Of a stretch of DNA of 64,000 nucleotides, positions 21,511 through 41,349 are shown one piece after another (position 1 is the stretch's first letter; each line of letters starts with the position of its first letter). The position numbers and the translations under genes were made by a program. The notes under the pieces are model-generated. The model had not been told where the DNA came from. It did not search any database and saw only the letters and a list, made by a program, of their open reading frames with translations. The stretch covers positions 13,463,753 to 13,527,752 of the forward strand of contig NC_066522.1 in the NCBI RefSeq assembly GCF_024679095.1. Reading direction: 5' to 3'. This DNA comes from Eriocheir sinensis. Lineage: Eukaryota; Arthropoda; Malacostraca; Decapoda; Varunidae.

Positions 21511-21816
21511 ATACGTCGCTGCCTATAGCGCCGGTAGGCTTTTTCAGTGGGGCCTGATGGCCGGCCCAGCCGTTCTGGCGCAGGCGAGTGTTTATAGTGG
21601 CGCCATCTTGCATTGGCTCATGCTGCCCTCCCGGAGCTCATCTTTAATCCTAGAATCTAGAGTCCGGGTTGATAGGTGGTCTTCTGGACAGCATGTGGGT
21701 AGTTTTAACCCACTCGGCGGCGGCTGAAAAATCCCAGCTTGGTGGCACCGGGCGGGGATTGAACTCGCGTCCTCCTGAACGCGGTGGTGTTACTCTGTCG
21801 ATTCAGCCACCGCCTC

Positions 21817-21818
<2 letters not shown>
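21511..21818 (-). mobile_element. tRNA-derived SINE
   Basis: The minus-strand 5' end (21818 downward) carries an A-box-like TGGCTGAATCGACAGAGT and a B-box-like GAGTTCAATCCCC spaced as in a tRNA. A roughly 230-bp tRNA-unrelated body follows, with an AT-rich end by 21511. The polymerase III boxes identify the class. It cannot be a functional tRNA, because the cloverleaf is incomplete. Confidence 0.75.

Positions 21819-21911
<93 letters not shown>
21819..21911. repeat. (TA)n array
   Basis: About 46 TA units at the 5' side of the SINE. It is the last of the TA blocks in this nest. Confidence 0.97.
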
Positions 21912-21912
<1 letters not shown>

Positions 21913-21914
21913 TG

Positions 21915-22135
21915 TTTAATATACAAGCTGTTCATTCTTGTGCATGTATGGTATATTATCGATGCAAAACGGCATGTTTGCGGTTCATATAATAGGGTTT
22001 GAGTTTTTTTTGTATACACAAACACTTAAATATATCACTGAAAATATAAAGTTGATCTTCACGCAATCACGAACTCACTATGCGCAGGTGCCACATCTAC
22101 GTACACGAGTGAACAGACGGAATGAAACGGACTAT
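21915..22135 (-). repeat. Dispersed repeat, inverted partner of 10735-10965
   Basis: The reverse complement aligns in order with 10735-10965, with substitutions and indels. It borders the outermost (TA)n array. Confidence 0.65.
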
Positions 22136-22454
22136 ATAATATAGCCTACGGTTCAGGAAAGGTGGCGACTCAATGAATATTTAGAGGAAGCTATAAAGCG
22201 CACATGGAGGATTGGATAGAAAAATGCTGGCAATAAAATGGAAACTGGAAGCAAGCATCTTGGACTAGAGAACAGACAAATGTTGAAAATATATAATTAA
22301 TGAGAATAAGAAATGGAGTTAGGCAGGTTATACAGGTGTTTAAACTGCCCGATAAAGCAGCTAGTTGTTGGATTTGGAAAGACCCGTCTGTCTGATGCGA
22401 TTTCTAATTATGCTGATCAAACCTGTCAATTGAAACACATACTATCACATCACA
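22136..22454. other. No gene recognised
   Basis: The open frame used by the RT copy to the right extends back through here to 22313, but these residues show no RT similarity. I place the RT start at about 22455. Confidence 0.5.
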
Positions 22455-23494
22455 AGCAACAATTTGGCAACATGAAGCACTCCTCCACCACTCATTGCCT
22501 GGTCAGCTTTCTAGATTTCATACACTGCCACCTGGACAAACGAGACACCTCCCTTGCCCTTGCTTTTGTCGACTTCAGGAAAGCATTTGACCATGTAGAC
22601 CACTCTGTTGTCATTACTAAGGCCATTGAGCTGGGGCTTCACCCTAATATTGTATCGTGGCTGACTGATTTCCTCAGCGCACGCCAGCAAATAGTTCGCT
22701 CCCAGGGCTCGGTCTCCCCTCCTCTTGAGCTGACGTGTGGCGTCCCGCAAAGCACTAAAATGGGTCCGCTTTGCTTCTTGGTGCTCATTAACAACGCCCT
22801 CATGGACACACCGCATCGCTGGAAATATGTTGACGACAGCACCTTGGGCGTCCCCGTCAACAACAGGGATCCTGACTGTGCACCTCTTCAAGCGTCGCCC
22901 GACAACCTTCAGGCATGGACGGTGGACAATAGTGCCACTATTAACCACACCAAGACCATGGTGATACACGTTTGCACGTCCAAGAGAGATGTGCCACCTC
23001 CGCTGCTGTCTATTGGCTCACACCACCTCCAGGTTGTCCAGTCCACCAAACTACTCGGCATCACTGTGGACAACCAACTCAACTGGAAGCTCCACGTCTC
23101 CAACACCGTCAGAGCAGCCTCCTTCAAGCTGTACATGCTGCGTAGACTCAGGACGCTGGGGGCACCGGCTGCTGAGCTGTGCAGTATTTACACATCTTTC
23201 ATACTGCCAAAGCTCATGTATGCCTCCCCGGCGTGGTCATCGTCCCTTAATTTCACCCAACAACAGCAGCTTGAGAGGGTTCAAAAGAGGGCATTCAGGG
23301 TCATTTTAGGCCCTGACTACCACCCCTACGACAATGCCCTGACCACCCTGAGTCTCCCGAGGCTCTCTGACAGACACCAGGACGCCCCCAGAAAATTCGG
23401 CGTCTCCCTGCTTCACCATCCTCGCCACCGCCATCTCCTGCCACCCGCTTCACCAGACACCACAACATACACCCTTCAGAGCGCCGCGAACTGA
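22455..23494 (+). pseudogene. 5'-truncated non-LTR reverse transcriptase
   Basis: The uninterrupted frame (open from 22313) enters an RT at its second block (QFGNMKHSSTTHCLV). It continues with ALAFVDFRKAFDHVD (catalytic Asp), CGVPQSTKMGPLCFLVLINN, KYVDDSTLG (catalytic pair), LLGITVDNQLNWKLH, LPKLMYASPAWSS and LERVQKRAFRVILG. The fingers start and any endonuclease are missing. The frame is stop-free over the RT and all catalytic residues are present, so this is a young truncated insertion. It differs in family from the FADD element at 20037. A 3' UTR leads to a (TTA)n tail at 23757. Confidence 0.9.
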
Positions 23495-23756
23495 CCGTTA
23501 CAAACGAAGTGCAGTACCAGCGATAGTGAGGATTATAAACAATGCCCAGCAGTGATAGTCAATCCCATAGGGTCGCGGTGCAGAAGTGCTCCCTTTACAC
23601 CACCCTCCCTTCCCCTTTTGTCTCTAATTTTAGCTGTCCTAAACCACCTCCAACCCTCCCCTCCCCCCCCTCTAGTGTAGCCTATTTAGTATTATAGTTT
23701 ATTGTATTTCTAAATTGTATATTTGCAGCCTAACGGCTGCCATACTTTAATAAACC

Positions 23757-23812
<56 letters not shown>
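23757..23812. repeat. (TTA)n tail of the RT copy
   Basis: Follows TTTAATAAACC, as expected for a non-LTR 3' terminus ending in short tandem units. Confidence 0.9.
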
Positions 23813-23814
<2 letters not shown>

Positions 23815-23815
<1 letters not shown>

Positions 23816-24160
23816 GTCTTTACATTCATCATCGTATTTATCCATCTGCAGTAACTGATAGCCATCCGCTTGTCTGATTTACACGCAAAAAACAACATAT
23901 AGAGCATTGTAACATATAAGAACACACCTTCAGCTGAACTTGGAATTTTGGGGTATATGGAGCCCCCAAAGTATGGAGCTGGAGCACCCAGCCCGTCGCT
24001 CGTTTGTTCTGCAGGGGCAGTAAGTGAAATCGGAAAGATACATCTCCCGTCATCGCTTCCCTTAGCAGTCTGCCTCTCCCTCATCTCCTTCATGTCAAAA
24101 TTCTCTCCTGTATGGTGCTTACTCAGGTCATTGAACAAGGGTGCCTTTATATGAGTGTAG
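23815..24160 (-). other. Unassigned open frame on the minus strand
   Basis: A frame from an ATG at 24138 reads MFNDLSKHHTGENFDMKEM and includes APAPYFGGSIYPKI and a hydrophobic VTMLYMLFFAC stretch, then runs into the (TTA)n tail as poly-Asn. Its composition is protein-like but I recognise no family. It may be chance or an exon remnant. Confidence 0.2.
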
Positions 24161-24649
24161 GCTCAGCCTAATAGATTTTGTAACCTCTGTGACCGAAATG
24201 TCATAACATCCCTGACGATAGATCGCCTTTGTGATAGTACACGGTTCTCCCTTATTCCTTTCACCCGTTACCTCTCTCATCTCTCCACTTCCTCACCTTT
24301 CTCATATCCTCTATTCCCTCACTTCACCCCATGGGGATAAATGGTATGTTGATGTAAAATCAATGTGACAACGCTCACCATAATTTAATAAATTGGTTCC
24401 CTAATCACTTACAAGTTTATTTTCAGTGCGTCACATTTGTAAATGAAAATCACATTTTGACAGCTTCATGTGTACCAGTGCAGTGATGCCATGACATCCT
24501 TCAGATTTCAGTGTGTATCGCTGACCCAAGATTAAATAGTACTGCCACTCATGACTGGCTGTAACCACCTCTCACAATGACTTTAATGAATAAGGTTGTC
24601 ATTAGTTGATGTTATCAGTTTTAGAGTATAATAAGCTCTTGTCCCATCA

Positions 24650-24750
24650 GGGATGTAATTTATGGGGGAGCTATGGGGGCTGTAGCTCCCCTAATGTTTT
24701 CTATATTATCCTCAAAATGCCCCTAAAACTGCTTATTTATAAAAAAAAAA
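24650..24750. repeat. Short dispersed repeat, copy 1
   Basis: Shares TGTAATTT, GGGCTRTAGC, AATGTTTTCTATAT and a tail of A-rich DNA with 43778-43875. Each copy lies beside a Jockey-like copy. Confidence 0.6.
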
Positions 24751-24889
24751 TCCCCACCTGCGCATATACTCGCTTCGCTCGCCCCTCTCACGTAATGAAC
24801 TCATGATGCCCTCTAGCCTCCAAAAAATCTGCCAAAATTACAGGCCTGCCCATCCCTCCTCCCCTCCCATTTTTTTATGGCTGCTTGGT

Positions 24890-26074
24890 AATGCTTATTC
24901 TGTCAAACTGTTCTCTCCGTTGGGCTCCTCCGATCACAATCTTATTTCTGCATCCTGTCCTATCGCTCCTGTACACCCTCTGGACCCACCGAAGAGGCAA
25001 TGCTTCTGGCATTTTGCTTCAGCTCGGTGGGACGACCTGAGGATGTACTTTTCCGATTTTCCGTGGAATGATTATTGCTTCCAGGATAGAGACCCCTCTG
25101 TGTGTGCTCAGCACATCACAGAGGTGATTGTCTCTGGAATGGAGGCATACATTCCTCGTTCTTTCTTAACTTAACGACTCAAGGCTGGAGGCTGCAGAAC
25201 GCTTAGCCTCAGACCTTACTATTATTTCCGATTGGGGCAAGAAGAACCTGGTGTCCTTCAACGCCTCAAAAACACAGTTTCTCCACCTATCCACTCGACA
25301 CAATCTTCCAAACAACTATCCCCTATTCTTTGACAACACCCAGCTATCACCTTCCTCAACACTAAACATCCTCAGTCTATCCTTAACTCAAAATCTCAAC
25401 TGGAAACTTCATATCTCATCTCTTACTAAATCAGCTTCCTCGAGGCTGGGCGTTCTGTACCGTCTCCGCCAGTTCTTCTCCCATGCACAGTTGCTGTCCA
25501 TATACAGGGGCCTTGTCCGCCCTCGTATGGAGTATGCATCTCATGTGTGGGGGGGCTCCACTCACACAGCTCTTCTGGACAGAGTGGAGGCTAAGGCTCT
25601 TCGTCTCATCAGCTCTCCTCCTCATACTGATAGTCTTCTACCTCTTAAATTCCGCCGCAATGTTGCCTCTCTTTCTATCTTCTATCGATATTTCCACGCT
25701 GACTTCTCTTCTGAACTTGCTAACTGCATGCCTCCTCCCCTCCGCGGCCCTTTGCACTCGACTTTCTACTCATGCTCATCCCTATACTGTCCAAACCCCT
25801 TATGCAAGAGTTAACCAGCATCTTCACTCTTTCATCCCTCACGTTGGTAAACTCTGGAACAATCTTCCTTCATCTGTATTTCCTCCTGCCTACGACTTGA
25901 ACTCTTTCAAGAGGAGGGTATCAGGACACCTCTCCTCCTGTATTTGATCTTCCTTTCGGCCACCTCTTTTGTTTTACTTTAGGAGCAGCGAGTAGCGGGC
26001 TTTTTTTTTATTATTGTTTTCTTTTTTTGTGTGCCCTTGAGCTGCCTCCTTTGTTGTAAAAAAAAAAAAAAAAA
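24890..26074 (+). pseudogene. Jockey-like non-LTR element, internally deleted
   Basis: It starts in the end of an endonuclease (YSVKLFSPLGSSDHNLI, the SDH box) with about 80 following residues. At about 25170 it jumps into the RT thumb (AAERLASDLTIISDWGKKNL, LVRPRMEYASHVWGGS, LLPLKFRRNVASLSIFYRY). RT fingers and palm are therefore deleted. A frameshift near 25752 moves the C-terminus (LHSFIPHVGKLWNNLPSSV, LNSFKRRVSGHLSS) to another frame. A 3' UTR with AGCGGGCTTTTT and GCCCTTGAGCTGCC ends in a poly-A run (26058-26074). Further copies are at 21281-21414 and 43060-43756. Confidence 0.9.
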
Positions 26075-26393
26075 GCACCAAATAGTACTACTTTTCCAGA
26101 CTTTCTCTGGTGTATCCCAGTAGCATGTCACCATGTCGAGTTTGGATCTCCAAAAGATGACACATTGCTGATGTAAGAGCAAATTTTAAAAGTTTAGTAT
26201 TTGCTCTTTTTTTTCTACATACCAATCCGTGAGTCAACTTAAGAAATGCCAGCTTAAAGGGGATCAAATGAAATATATAATTTAGTGAATGCCTTTGATA
26301 CAAATTTTGCTATACACTTTCAGGAGTAAGACTAGTTTTGCAAAACCCTTCGTAAAGTACCGTATCTTCCACTTATCATGTGTTTCCTTGCAG
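26075..26393. other. DNA upstream of the scramblase start-codon exon
   Basis: AT-rich, no gene. It ends with the acceptor TTTCCTTGCAG at 26393, so it is intron, and the gene must have at least one non-coding exon further upstream that I cannot place. Confidence 0.6.
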
Positions 26394-26434
26394 GGCAGTG
26401 TATTAGGACTCAGCACAAGGAAGTACTGAACACC
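26394..26434 (+). other. PLSCR: 5' UTR part of the scramblase start-codon exon
   Basis: Lies between the acceptor at 26393 and the ATG at 26435 (CACCATGA, a good Kozak context). Confidence 0.75.
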
Positions 26435-34380
<7,946 letters not shown>

Positions 34381-34739
34381 TAAGTCTACTGAAAATGGAG
34401 AACAGCTGAAGAAAAAAATCCGAAGAAAGTTGCAGGATAACCTCAAAGAAGACCTTCCGACATGCTGACCTGCCCTTCTGAATCACAGTGAGAAGCCTCC
34501 ACCAGGGGACTCCTTCTTGTTCTCGTGGGGAGTCACATGTGCTTTGCTTGTTGATATTGTGTCGTCCAGAGAAAATATTATGTGCACTGTTGTACATTTG
34601 AGAGGTTTTCAGCTTATGTATCTAAAACACCAGAGGGAAGGAACACAACACCTTACATATTCCTCAAAGATTTCTGCAGAACTAAATGGTGTTCAGAAAA
34701 TATGGACTACTTTTCTGCCATGATGGGACTTTATTTTCT

Positions 34740-34774
<35 letters not shown>

Positions 34775-37700
34775 CCCTAACAGATTTCCTTCTGTAGGAA
34801 AGGGTATTCTGTTCCAAAATGGCATTTATCTTATACATACGGTACATAACTATGTAAGATATTGCTTTTTCATTACTCATTCATTGTATTTTCATGTTGG
34901 TGCGAGTATATTCTTTTCCAAAACTATATTATTTCTTCCATTGGTGCCCATATTCCCTGCTCTTCCATTTCTCATACTGTGGAGACTAAAACATGCATTC
35001 CTAGTATCCACTTGCTAGTAATGGATGTCGAAGGTTATCTCTTCCCTAACCTTTTTTCCATCACAATAGGGTTTTGTAGGTTTAAAAGTGGCTGCTGCTG
35101 TGCCACCTTGCCTCTGCATCGCCACTTCACACATGCAGTAGGTCAGCCCGTATGATTTTTTATATATCTGTATCGTATTTTGCAGACATCATTCTCACCC
35201 ATTTCTCACTCGTGTATTTGTTTGAGTTAGTGTCTACATTTTTGCTTTCTCTTCACATTTGTTCACCTTAGTGATGTGTTTTACCATTACTCCACTTGAA
35301 ATATATTTGTTCTTATAATTTACTATTATTTAGAACATATTTTGAGATTAACCAGTGCTGCTGTATTTATGGATCAGGAAACTGGTGTGAATTTTTCTGG
35401 TGTATAGATTTTTATTGCTATTTTATATTTTAAATTCAAATTTTGTTTTTTCTCTTTTCTCAACTGAATCATTCTTTTCAAGGTTTATTCTGAGGTTAAG
35501 ATTTTTCTCCATTGTACAGTGTAGTGCTTTAGTGGGATTTTAGCAAAAGTAGACAGATTCTTCAAAATGAATAATTCACCTGACATAAAATCAACAAAAT
35601 TAACAAATTCCATTTATATAATAATGATTATCATCTTAATCTTCATTCAACATTTCAAATGTATGAAACGGGAAACTGCAGACAGTAAGTGACCATTTTA
35701 AAGAGAAACTTTGAGGGAAGGAAAGAAATATTGCCATCACAGGACTTTAGTCACTCATAGCAAATCTAGCTCATGGAATTTTCCCGGCTATTTGAGAGGC
35801 TGATGTGATGGAAACTCAGATCATATCAGACAGTTCTTCAAACAATGGCTGACTCCATTATTGCCCTCAAAAAACAAATCACAAGAATACTTCATCTACT
35901 CTAGACCTTAGATTTCTTGCTTTCTTTTCTTTTTTTCTTTTTAAATTCAAGTTCCAGTTAAAAGTTTTTTGCCCTGTCTTGTCTGTGTCCATAGAAAGCT
36001 TTTATACTTTGCAGATCTCATTTTTTCAGGACTGTTATTTTTTGCTCACCTGACACAGCAACATCCCCTACTCCATGCTGCTTAGATTATTTATTTTTTC
36101 AAAAAGGCATTTTTCATCTCCTTTCTGCACTTAATCTAAATTAGGTAGCATAATAAATCATTTATCATAACTAACACCAACAGTGCCATAAGCACAGTTT
36201 AGCATATGCCCCTTTACCTTTTGCTGTACCAGTTAATGGAACTTGAGTTCCATATGGCACGTATCACTTCCTATCTATATATAAAGCTATCAGAAACTAC
36301 ACGCTGTAGCTGTTAACATTGGAAGGGGTTGATGCCTCTCACAGTGAAGCACAGTAATGGGAGTACTATGTAGTTATATCATGGTTGTCATTGAGTATAT
36401 GAGCCTTAGATTATAACTTGTCTGTATCATATTCCTATTTATAGAGTTTTTGCATTTTTTTAATTTTTTGTGCCAATTTTCGAGTTGGTCATCCTTTACT
36501 GCAGTGGTTTCCTTTCATCATAATTAGCAAAGAAAGCACAAACTAAATCCTTTGACAAAATATAAGGTATTATAGAGATTTGTGAACAAAGTGCCTGTGT
36601 ATGAGTAAAGACAAGCCTTCCTGCATATTGCCATGAGAGTTCAAGTTAGCAGCATTGTCAGACTGTGAGTGCTCAGTACATCATAGTACAAAGGTCGGAT
36701 TGTTTTCCCTATCATGTAAGCCTTTTGTCTTTGGAGGAACATATATAGACGTCTAAAATATAAAGTACATTTCAGCTGCGACTGTTTCCATTATTTATTA
36801 TTAGTTTACTGTGATCCACTCAGTTGACAGTTCATATTTTATATTCTTGGAAAAAAAAAATCAAGGACACTACATAGCAGTAGATGAATTCCAATGTACT
36901 TATTTTAATTTCTTTCAGTATTGTGATGGATTCAAGAAGATAGCTCCAATTAATCTATACAGAATTAAAAGACTGAAACATAATTGTGTGATCATGATAT
37001 TGTTGCCTTTTCATAAGTAAACAAATTTAGTTTTGTGTCAACAACGAGTAGAAAATACCATCTCCATCAAGGTACAAGTGATTGTAAAGATACAAGGGAA
37101 GATCAGTTTGTCAAGAAAAGCAGTCATTACTTTGATGAAAACATGCATATATTAAAGAAATAGTGGCAGTTCAAAAAGTACTTAATTTACCAAATTTTCA
37201 TGGTATGAAGGTAATCACTAATCAGTCATCTTTTTGTTTAGTGAACTTTATTTTTGTCTTTTTACTACGACAGAAAAGAAAGTAAAGAAATTGAAAAAGA
37301 GGGTGCATATTATCAGAACCAATAGTGTGTGGATTAGCAATTCATGGCTGCAGGGCCAGAATGTGGATTCATTTACCAAGTTAAAACAGTACAGTATTAT
37401 GTCGTGCTACTTTGGGGTAAAGTTTGAAGATATAATCACCATATTTACCTCGAGTGCAATTTATTTAGTCATCATCTCAGGAAAGTTGCATTCTATTTTG
37501 TAAATGCCAGGTTTGGGATTAGCATTTATCAAACAGCTTTGCTTTCTATATTTTACTTTGATTTAGTTTTGTTCTTTAGTACTGCAGGACAATGATCACA
37601 TCATCCCTCCATGGATCATTATGTATATTGTCTGATTTGCAGATCAGCACATGATTGACACCCAGTGCATTAAACTGGAATGAACATTGAAAAATGAATA

Positions 37701-38660
37701 AAAGTTCATGTGTCTTTCATGTGATAGATAATAAACTTGAACCTTACAGTAGATTAAGGCTTAATAACATGTTCAGACAAGAATGATAAAAATCAATAAT
37801 TTTAAAGAAAGAATGCAATGTTCTTAGAACAGTTGTACAAGACACTGTTACCATAAATTATGAAACATTTGTTGAATAGGAAAACATGAAGAAGGTGGAA
37901 GAAAGGATGGGATGTCATATTACTCTTTGCTTAAAAGTGATGATGAATACAAATAACAGCTTTTATAAAACTTGTTAATGTAAAAAAACTTCATACATGA
38001 TTATTATGTGTATGTAGAGAAAAAAAGGGGCATCATGAGTTTCTGCTGAATGTATGCTGATTCTAGAGAAAAGTTTACATTGTTATGTAATGAAAAAGGC
38101 ATGGATGAATGTGAAGCATCCATCCGTATGCTAATTACATCCACATTACAAGATGTCATTATTGAGAGGTGTAGTTTTTCAGCCTTTGTGTATGCCAGTG
38201 AGAAAAGTGTGCATTACAATCTATTCAGCTGTCTGCCATGAACTATGGGCCATCCCAATAATTTAGATCAAAACAGGATTATCATTATGGACACTATGAT
38301 TGCGAAGAATTTAGAATGCAACAATTTCTCAATATAATATATGCACTTGCAAAGAGATATGATTACATAGAGGTGTCTTTACACTGCTTAGTTAATGTAT
38401 TTAATTGTGTGATAACAGCTGTGTGTAGGTTTCCAAAATAGTGTTAAGAAATATGTATTTTCTTCACAGTCCAGTTTCGTGTACATGCAGAAAAGGCCAC
38501 AATAACTCTGTGAATTGTGACGGTGCGTTGTGTTTCCTGTCGTGGACTGTATTCTGCCGAGCCTTTCATCGTGCATTAATTGACTGTATCCGTGAGGGAC
38601 TCCTTTAGCTGCTGTGTCTTAGAAAGATCTAACTGGTTTGGTGTAGGTTCCATATATATG
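34381..38660. other. AT-rich region after the scramblase, no further gene seen
   Basis: 4.3 kb with only short chance frames. Probably begins as the 3' UTR of last exon B; an AATAAA near 37697 is one possible polyadenylation signal among several. A T run lies at 34743-34775. I see no RNA gene or transposon. Confidence 0.5.
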
Positions 38661-38662
38661 CA

Positions 38663-38701
<39 letters not shown>
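38663..38701. repeat. (CA)n array 5' of a SINE
   Basis: About 19 CA units, separated from the SINE head by a short ACTATTTTTTACT spacer. Confidence 0.95.
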
Positions 38702-38703
<2 letters not shown>

Positions 38704-38712
38704 TTTTTTACT

Positions 38713-38968
38713 GCTCCGGTAGCTCAATCGGTTAGAGCGCCGCGCTGCAAGGCTTCACGGCCAAACAGGCGGCAGTTCGAGCCCCGCTCAGGCCGGATTC
38801 TTTCCGTTGACTAGGAGTGGTTACTGTCCCCCCTTGAGCAATGGGGATGGGATGTGTGGTGTGTGAGGTCCTGGCAGTACCCAGAGATTGACAATAATGA
38901 GCACTTGCTCACGCCGTGAGGGTACCTGCTGGCGAAAGCGAGTCCAACTCATGATCAGGCCGTGGTGA

Positions 38969-38972
<4 letters not shown>
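38713..38972 (+). mobile_element. tRNA-derived SINE
   Basis: The 5' end has a well-preserved A box (TAGCTCAATCGGTTAGAGCG) and B box (GGCAGTTCGAGCCCCG) in tRNA spacing. They are joined by an extended anticodon-arm region, then a ~170-bp tRNA-unrelated body, and the copy ends at a (CA)n array. The acceptor stem does not close, so it is not a functional tRNA. It is a different family from the SINE at 21511-21818. Confidence 0.85.
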
Positions 38973-39007
<35 letters not shown>

Positions 39008-39060
39008 AGTCACACACACACACACACACACATGCACATACACACACTAACACTAACACT
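38973..39060. repeat. (CA)n array with interruptions and (ACTAAC)n
   Basis: Follows the SINE directly. It is either its tail or the distal half of a split (CA)n target. Confidence 0.93.
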
Positions 39061-39965
39061 AACACTATCATGCAGTTTTAGACAACAGGTACTGAGAAAC
39101 ATTATGCATCCAGTACATTTTTTAATGAAGATATTTTAGTGTATTTAAACTTTAACACCACAAAGGGGTTTTGAGGTGTGCAATTTATATGTTAGTCATG
39201 CTACCCTTCTCCTCTTCTCAAGGGTCAGTGTAGCAAAGCATAGTAACAAACTACTAAGCATATGTATGGCACAAGACTTTGGCTTCCAGTAGGTAGTATG
39301 ATGGTCTGCCACTTTATGTGAAGAAATGACAGTATGCATACGTCCATGCCTGCTCCACCATTACTGTACTAGAAATGTTGTAATTGCCACCATACCGTGC
39401 CCTAAATGCGCACCCACTAGGAGCCACTATTCTTAAGATTATCTGAAGTTTGTGAGGCACAGTCATTGTTAATTACCTGACTTGCTGATTAAGGTCAGTA
39501 TAGATTCTCAAGTTTTGGTGTCATTCATTTTTTTCTAATAGCCAACTAGAGGTTCATTTTTATTTTTCAAGTTTGCTCTTTTTTAGAGCTCATTGATTGA
39601 TGGAATAAAAGTTAATGTTGATTTGTATTACAAGGGCTTAGATAGTACTGGACCCATCTCTTTGACCATTTTTACCTTTCACTGCAGAGCTCTCTCTTCT
39701 TACTTCTTTCTCTTTCTTTTTTTACTTTTTTTCTGAATCCCTTTTGTCTCCCCATCTTATGTCTTCAAGGAACAAAGTAGATGATGATAATCATAAAAAT
39801 GCCATTATCATTTAATTCCCAAGATGTTAAGTGATAGATAAGTCAGCTGTTGAACTATAGTATAATTATGATAAAAGAGTACTAAGTGTTCTTTCGCACT
39901 GCAGAAGGATCCCACTGTGTATTCATCACCTAAGGTGGGATCAGTGACTAAACTTTGTTAAAAAA

Positions 39966-40050
<85 letters not shown>

Positions 40051-41050
40051 CACACATTTAGCCTATAACTATATAATAACAATAAATCACTGTGTCATTG
40101 GAACTTTTGCTCTTGTTTTTGTATCAGTTATTTAAATAAAAAGTAATGTCAAGTGTTGTGTTGTAGAGATAGAATAATTTCATATTTTATGTAATTTTTC
40201 ATGACTTAAGTGCTTAGTTTTATTTGAAGATTTTTGTATTAATATAAAATTTTACTCTTATGTAAAATGGGGTGCTTTGAGTGAGCTAGTTTTATTGTAA
40301 ATAGTACTTACTATTGACATGACGGTTTACTCCTGCATGTAACTGCTAAATTATATGTGGCTTGTATAAAACATATTTATATATTTTCTTATTTTATCAA
40401 AAATGTTGTAGCAAAAGTGTTGATACACTACATTAGTTATATGTAGACAAAGAGCATAGGGAGTATATGTGAAGGAGAGTAGTATTGTATTTCACCTACA
40501 TATATCCTTCATGAGCCAGTATACAAACTATCCTACAGTTATATTGTCATGAAAGCTGGTGTGACATGCTTGGGTCACCGGCTCCCTGGATGCCATTCAA
40601 ACAAGGCACTGCAGTAGGTGTGTTTTGCTTTACTACCTCACACATCGCTAGTCCAGAAGAGTAGGTTATATGAGGCTCAAAATACATACATCGAAGAACT
40701 TAAAACTATAAAAGTGGTCTTTGAAGGCGCAGCTTATGGGCTGTAATTTGTTCTGGTTAATGGTTTCTGTTTGATACAAAGCCTACTGATGAGACATGAT
40801 CAACTAAACAAGTGCTGGAGGTGTCCCATTTTATCACCAAGGAATATTGTTTTAACTGATAAAAAAGAACTTATGAAAGAAATAAAATCTGTGAACGAGA
40901 AGTTATGAGAAAAGCTTTTTATTGAACCTCTAAGAACCCATTGGATCAGCATCAGTGGTTGCCCCAGGATCTATATAATTATTAAAACGCTTGTACCTTC
41001 CTTCCTTCTATTCCTTCCTTCGTGTGTCACGCACTGGTTTCATATCCTCC
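39061..41050. other. AT-rich DNA, no gene; (TA)n at 39970-40047
   Basis: Only short chance frames are present. The (TA)n tract of about 78 bp is the one clear feature. Confidence 0.55.
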
Positions 41051-41054
41051 AGGA

Positions 41055-41240
41055 TCCTGATATCCTCGACCCTGTTATCTCAAAAATATCAACAGCCTCT
41101 ACCCCGTTATTTCGAACATATCAACAGCCTTGACCCCGTTAATGCGAACACACCAACAGCCTCTACCCCATTTATGTGAACACACCAACTGCCTCGACCC
41201 CGTTATCTCGAACACATCAGCCTCGACCCTGTTAGTGAGA
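41055..41240. repeat. Minisatellite, ~37-bp unit, about five copies
   Basis: Units of the form ATCAACAGCCTCKACCCCGTT followed by ATYTCGAACACA, varying at a few positions. The open frames in both directions through it are repeat translations. Confidence 0.9.
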
Positions 41241-41349
41241 TTAATTAAGAAGTTTAGAATATGAAACACTCCTGGTGTTTGGGGTTGAATTCCTCTTCTT
41301 TGGTTCTGTGTTTTGACCCCAGTATGTGGAACAAACATCATAGGAACCT

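Noticed and set aside
37234..37503. 89-codon frame in the AT-rich region after the scramblase
   Set aside because: No motif, no splice signals, AT-driven composition, likely within 3' UTR or intergenic DNA.
38713..38972. A functional tRNA gene with good A and B boxes
   Set aside because: The acceptor stem does not pair, the middle is too long, and a 170-bp body with (CA)n tail follows; this is a SINE.
38660..39060. CRISPR-like regular repeats among the (CA)n and similar arrays
   Set aside because: Dinucleotide repeats without unique spacers, in a clearly eukaryotic genome.
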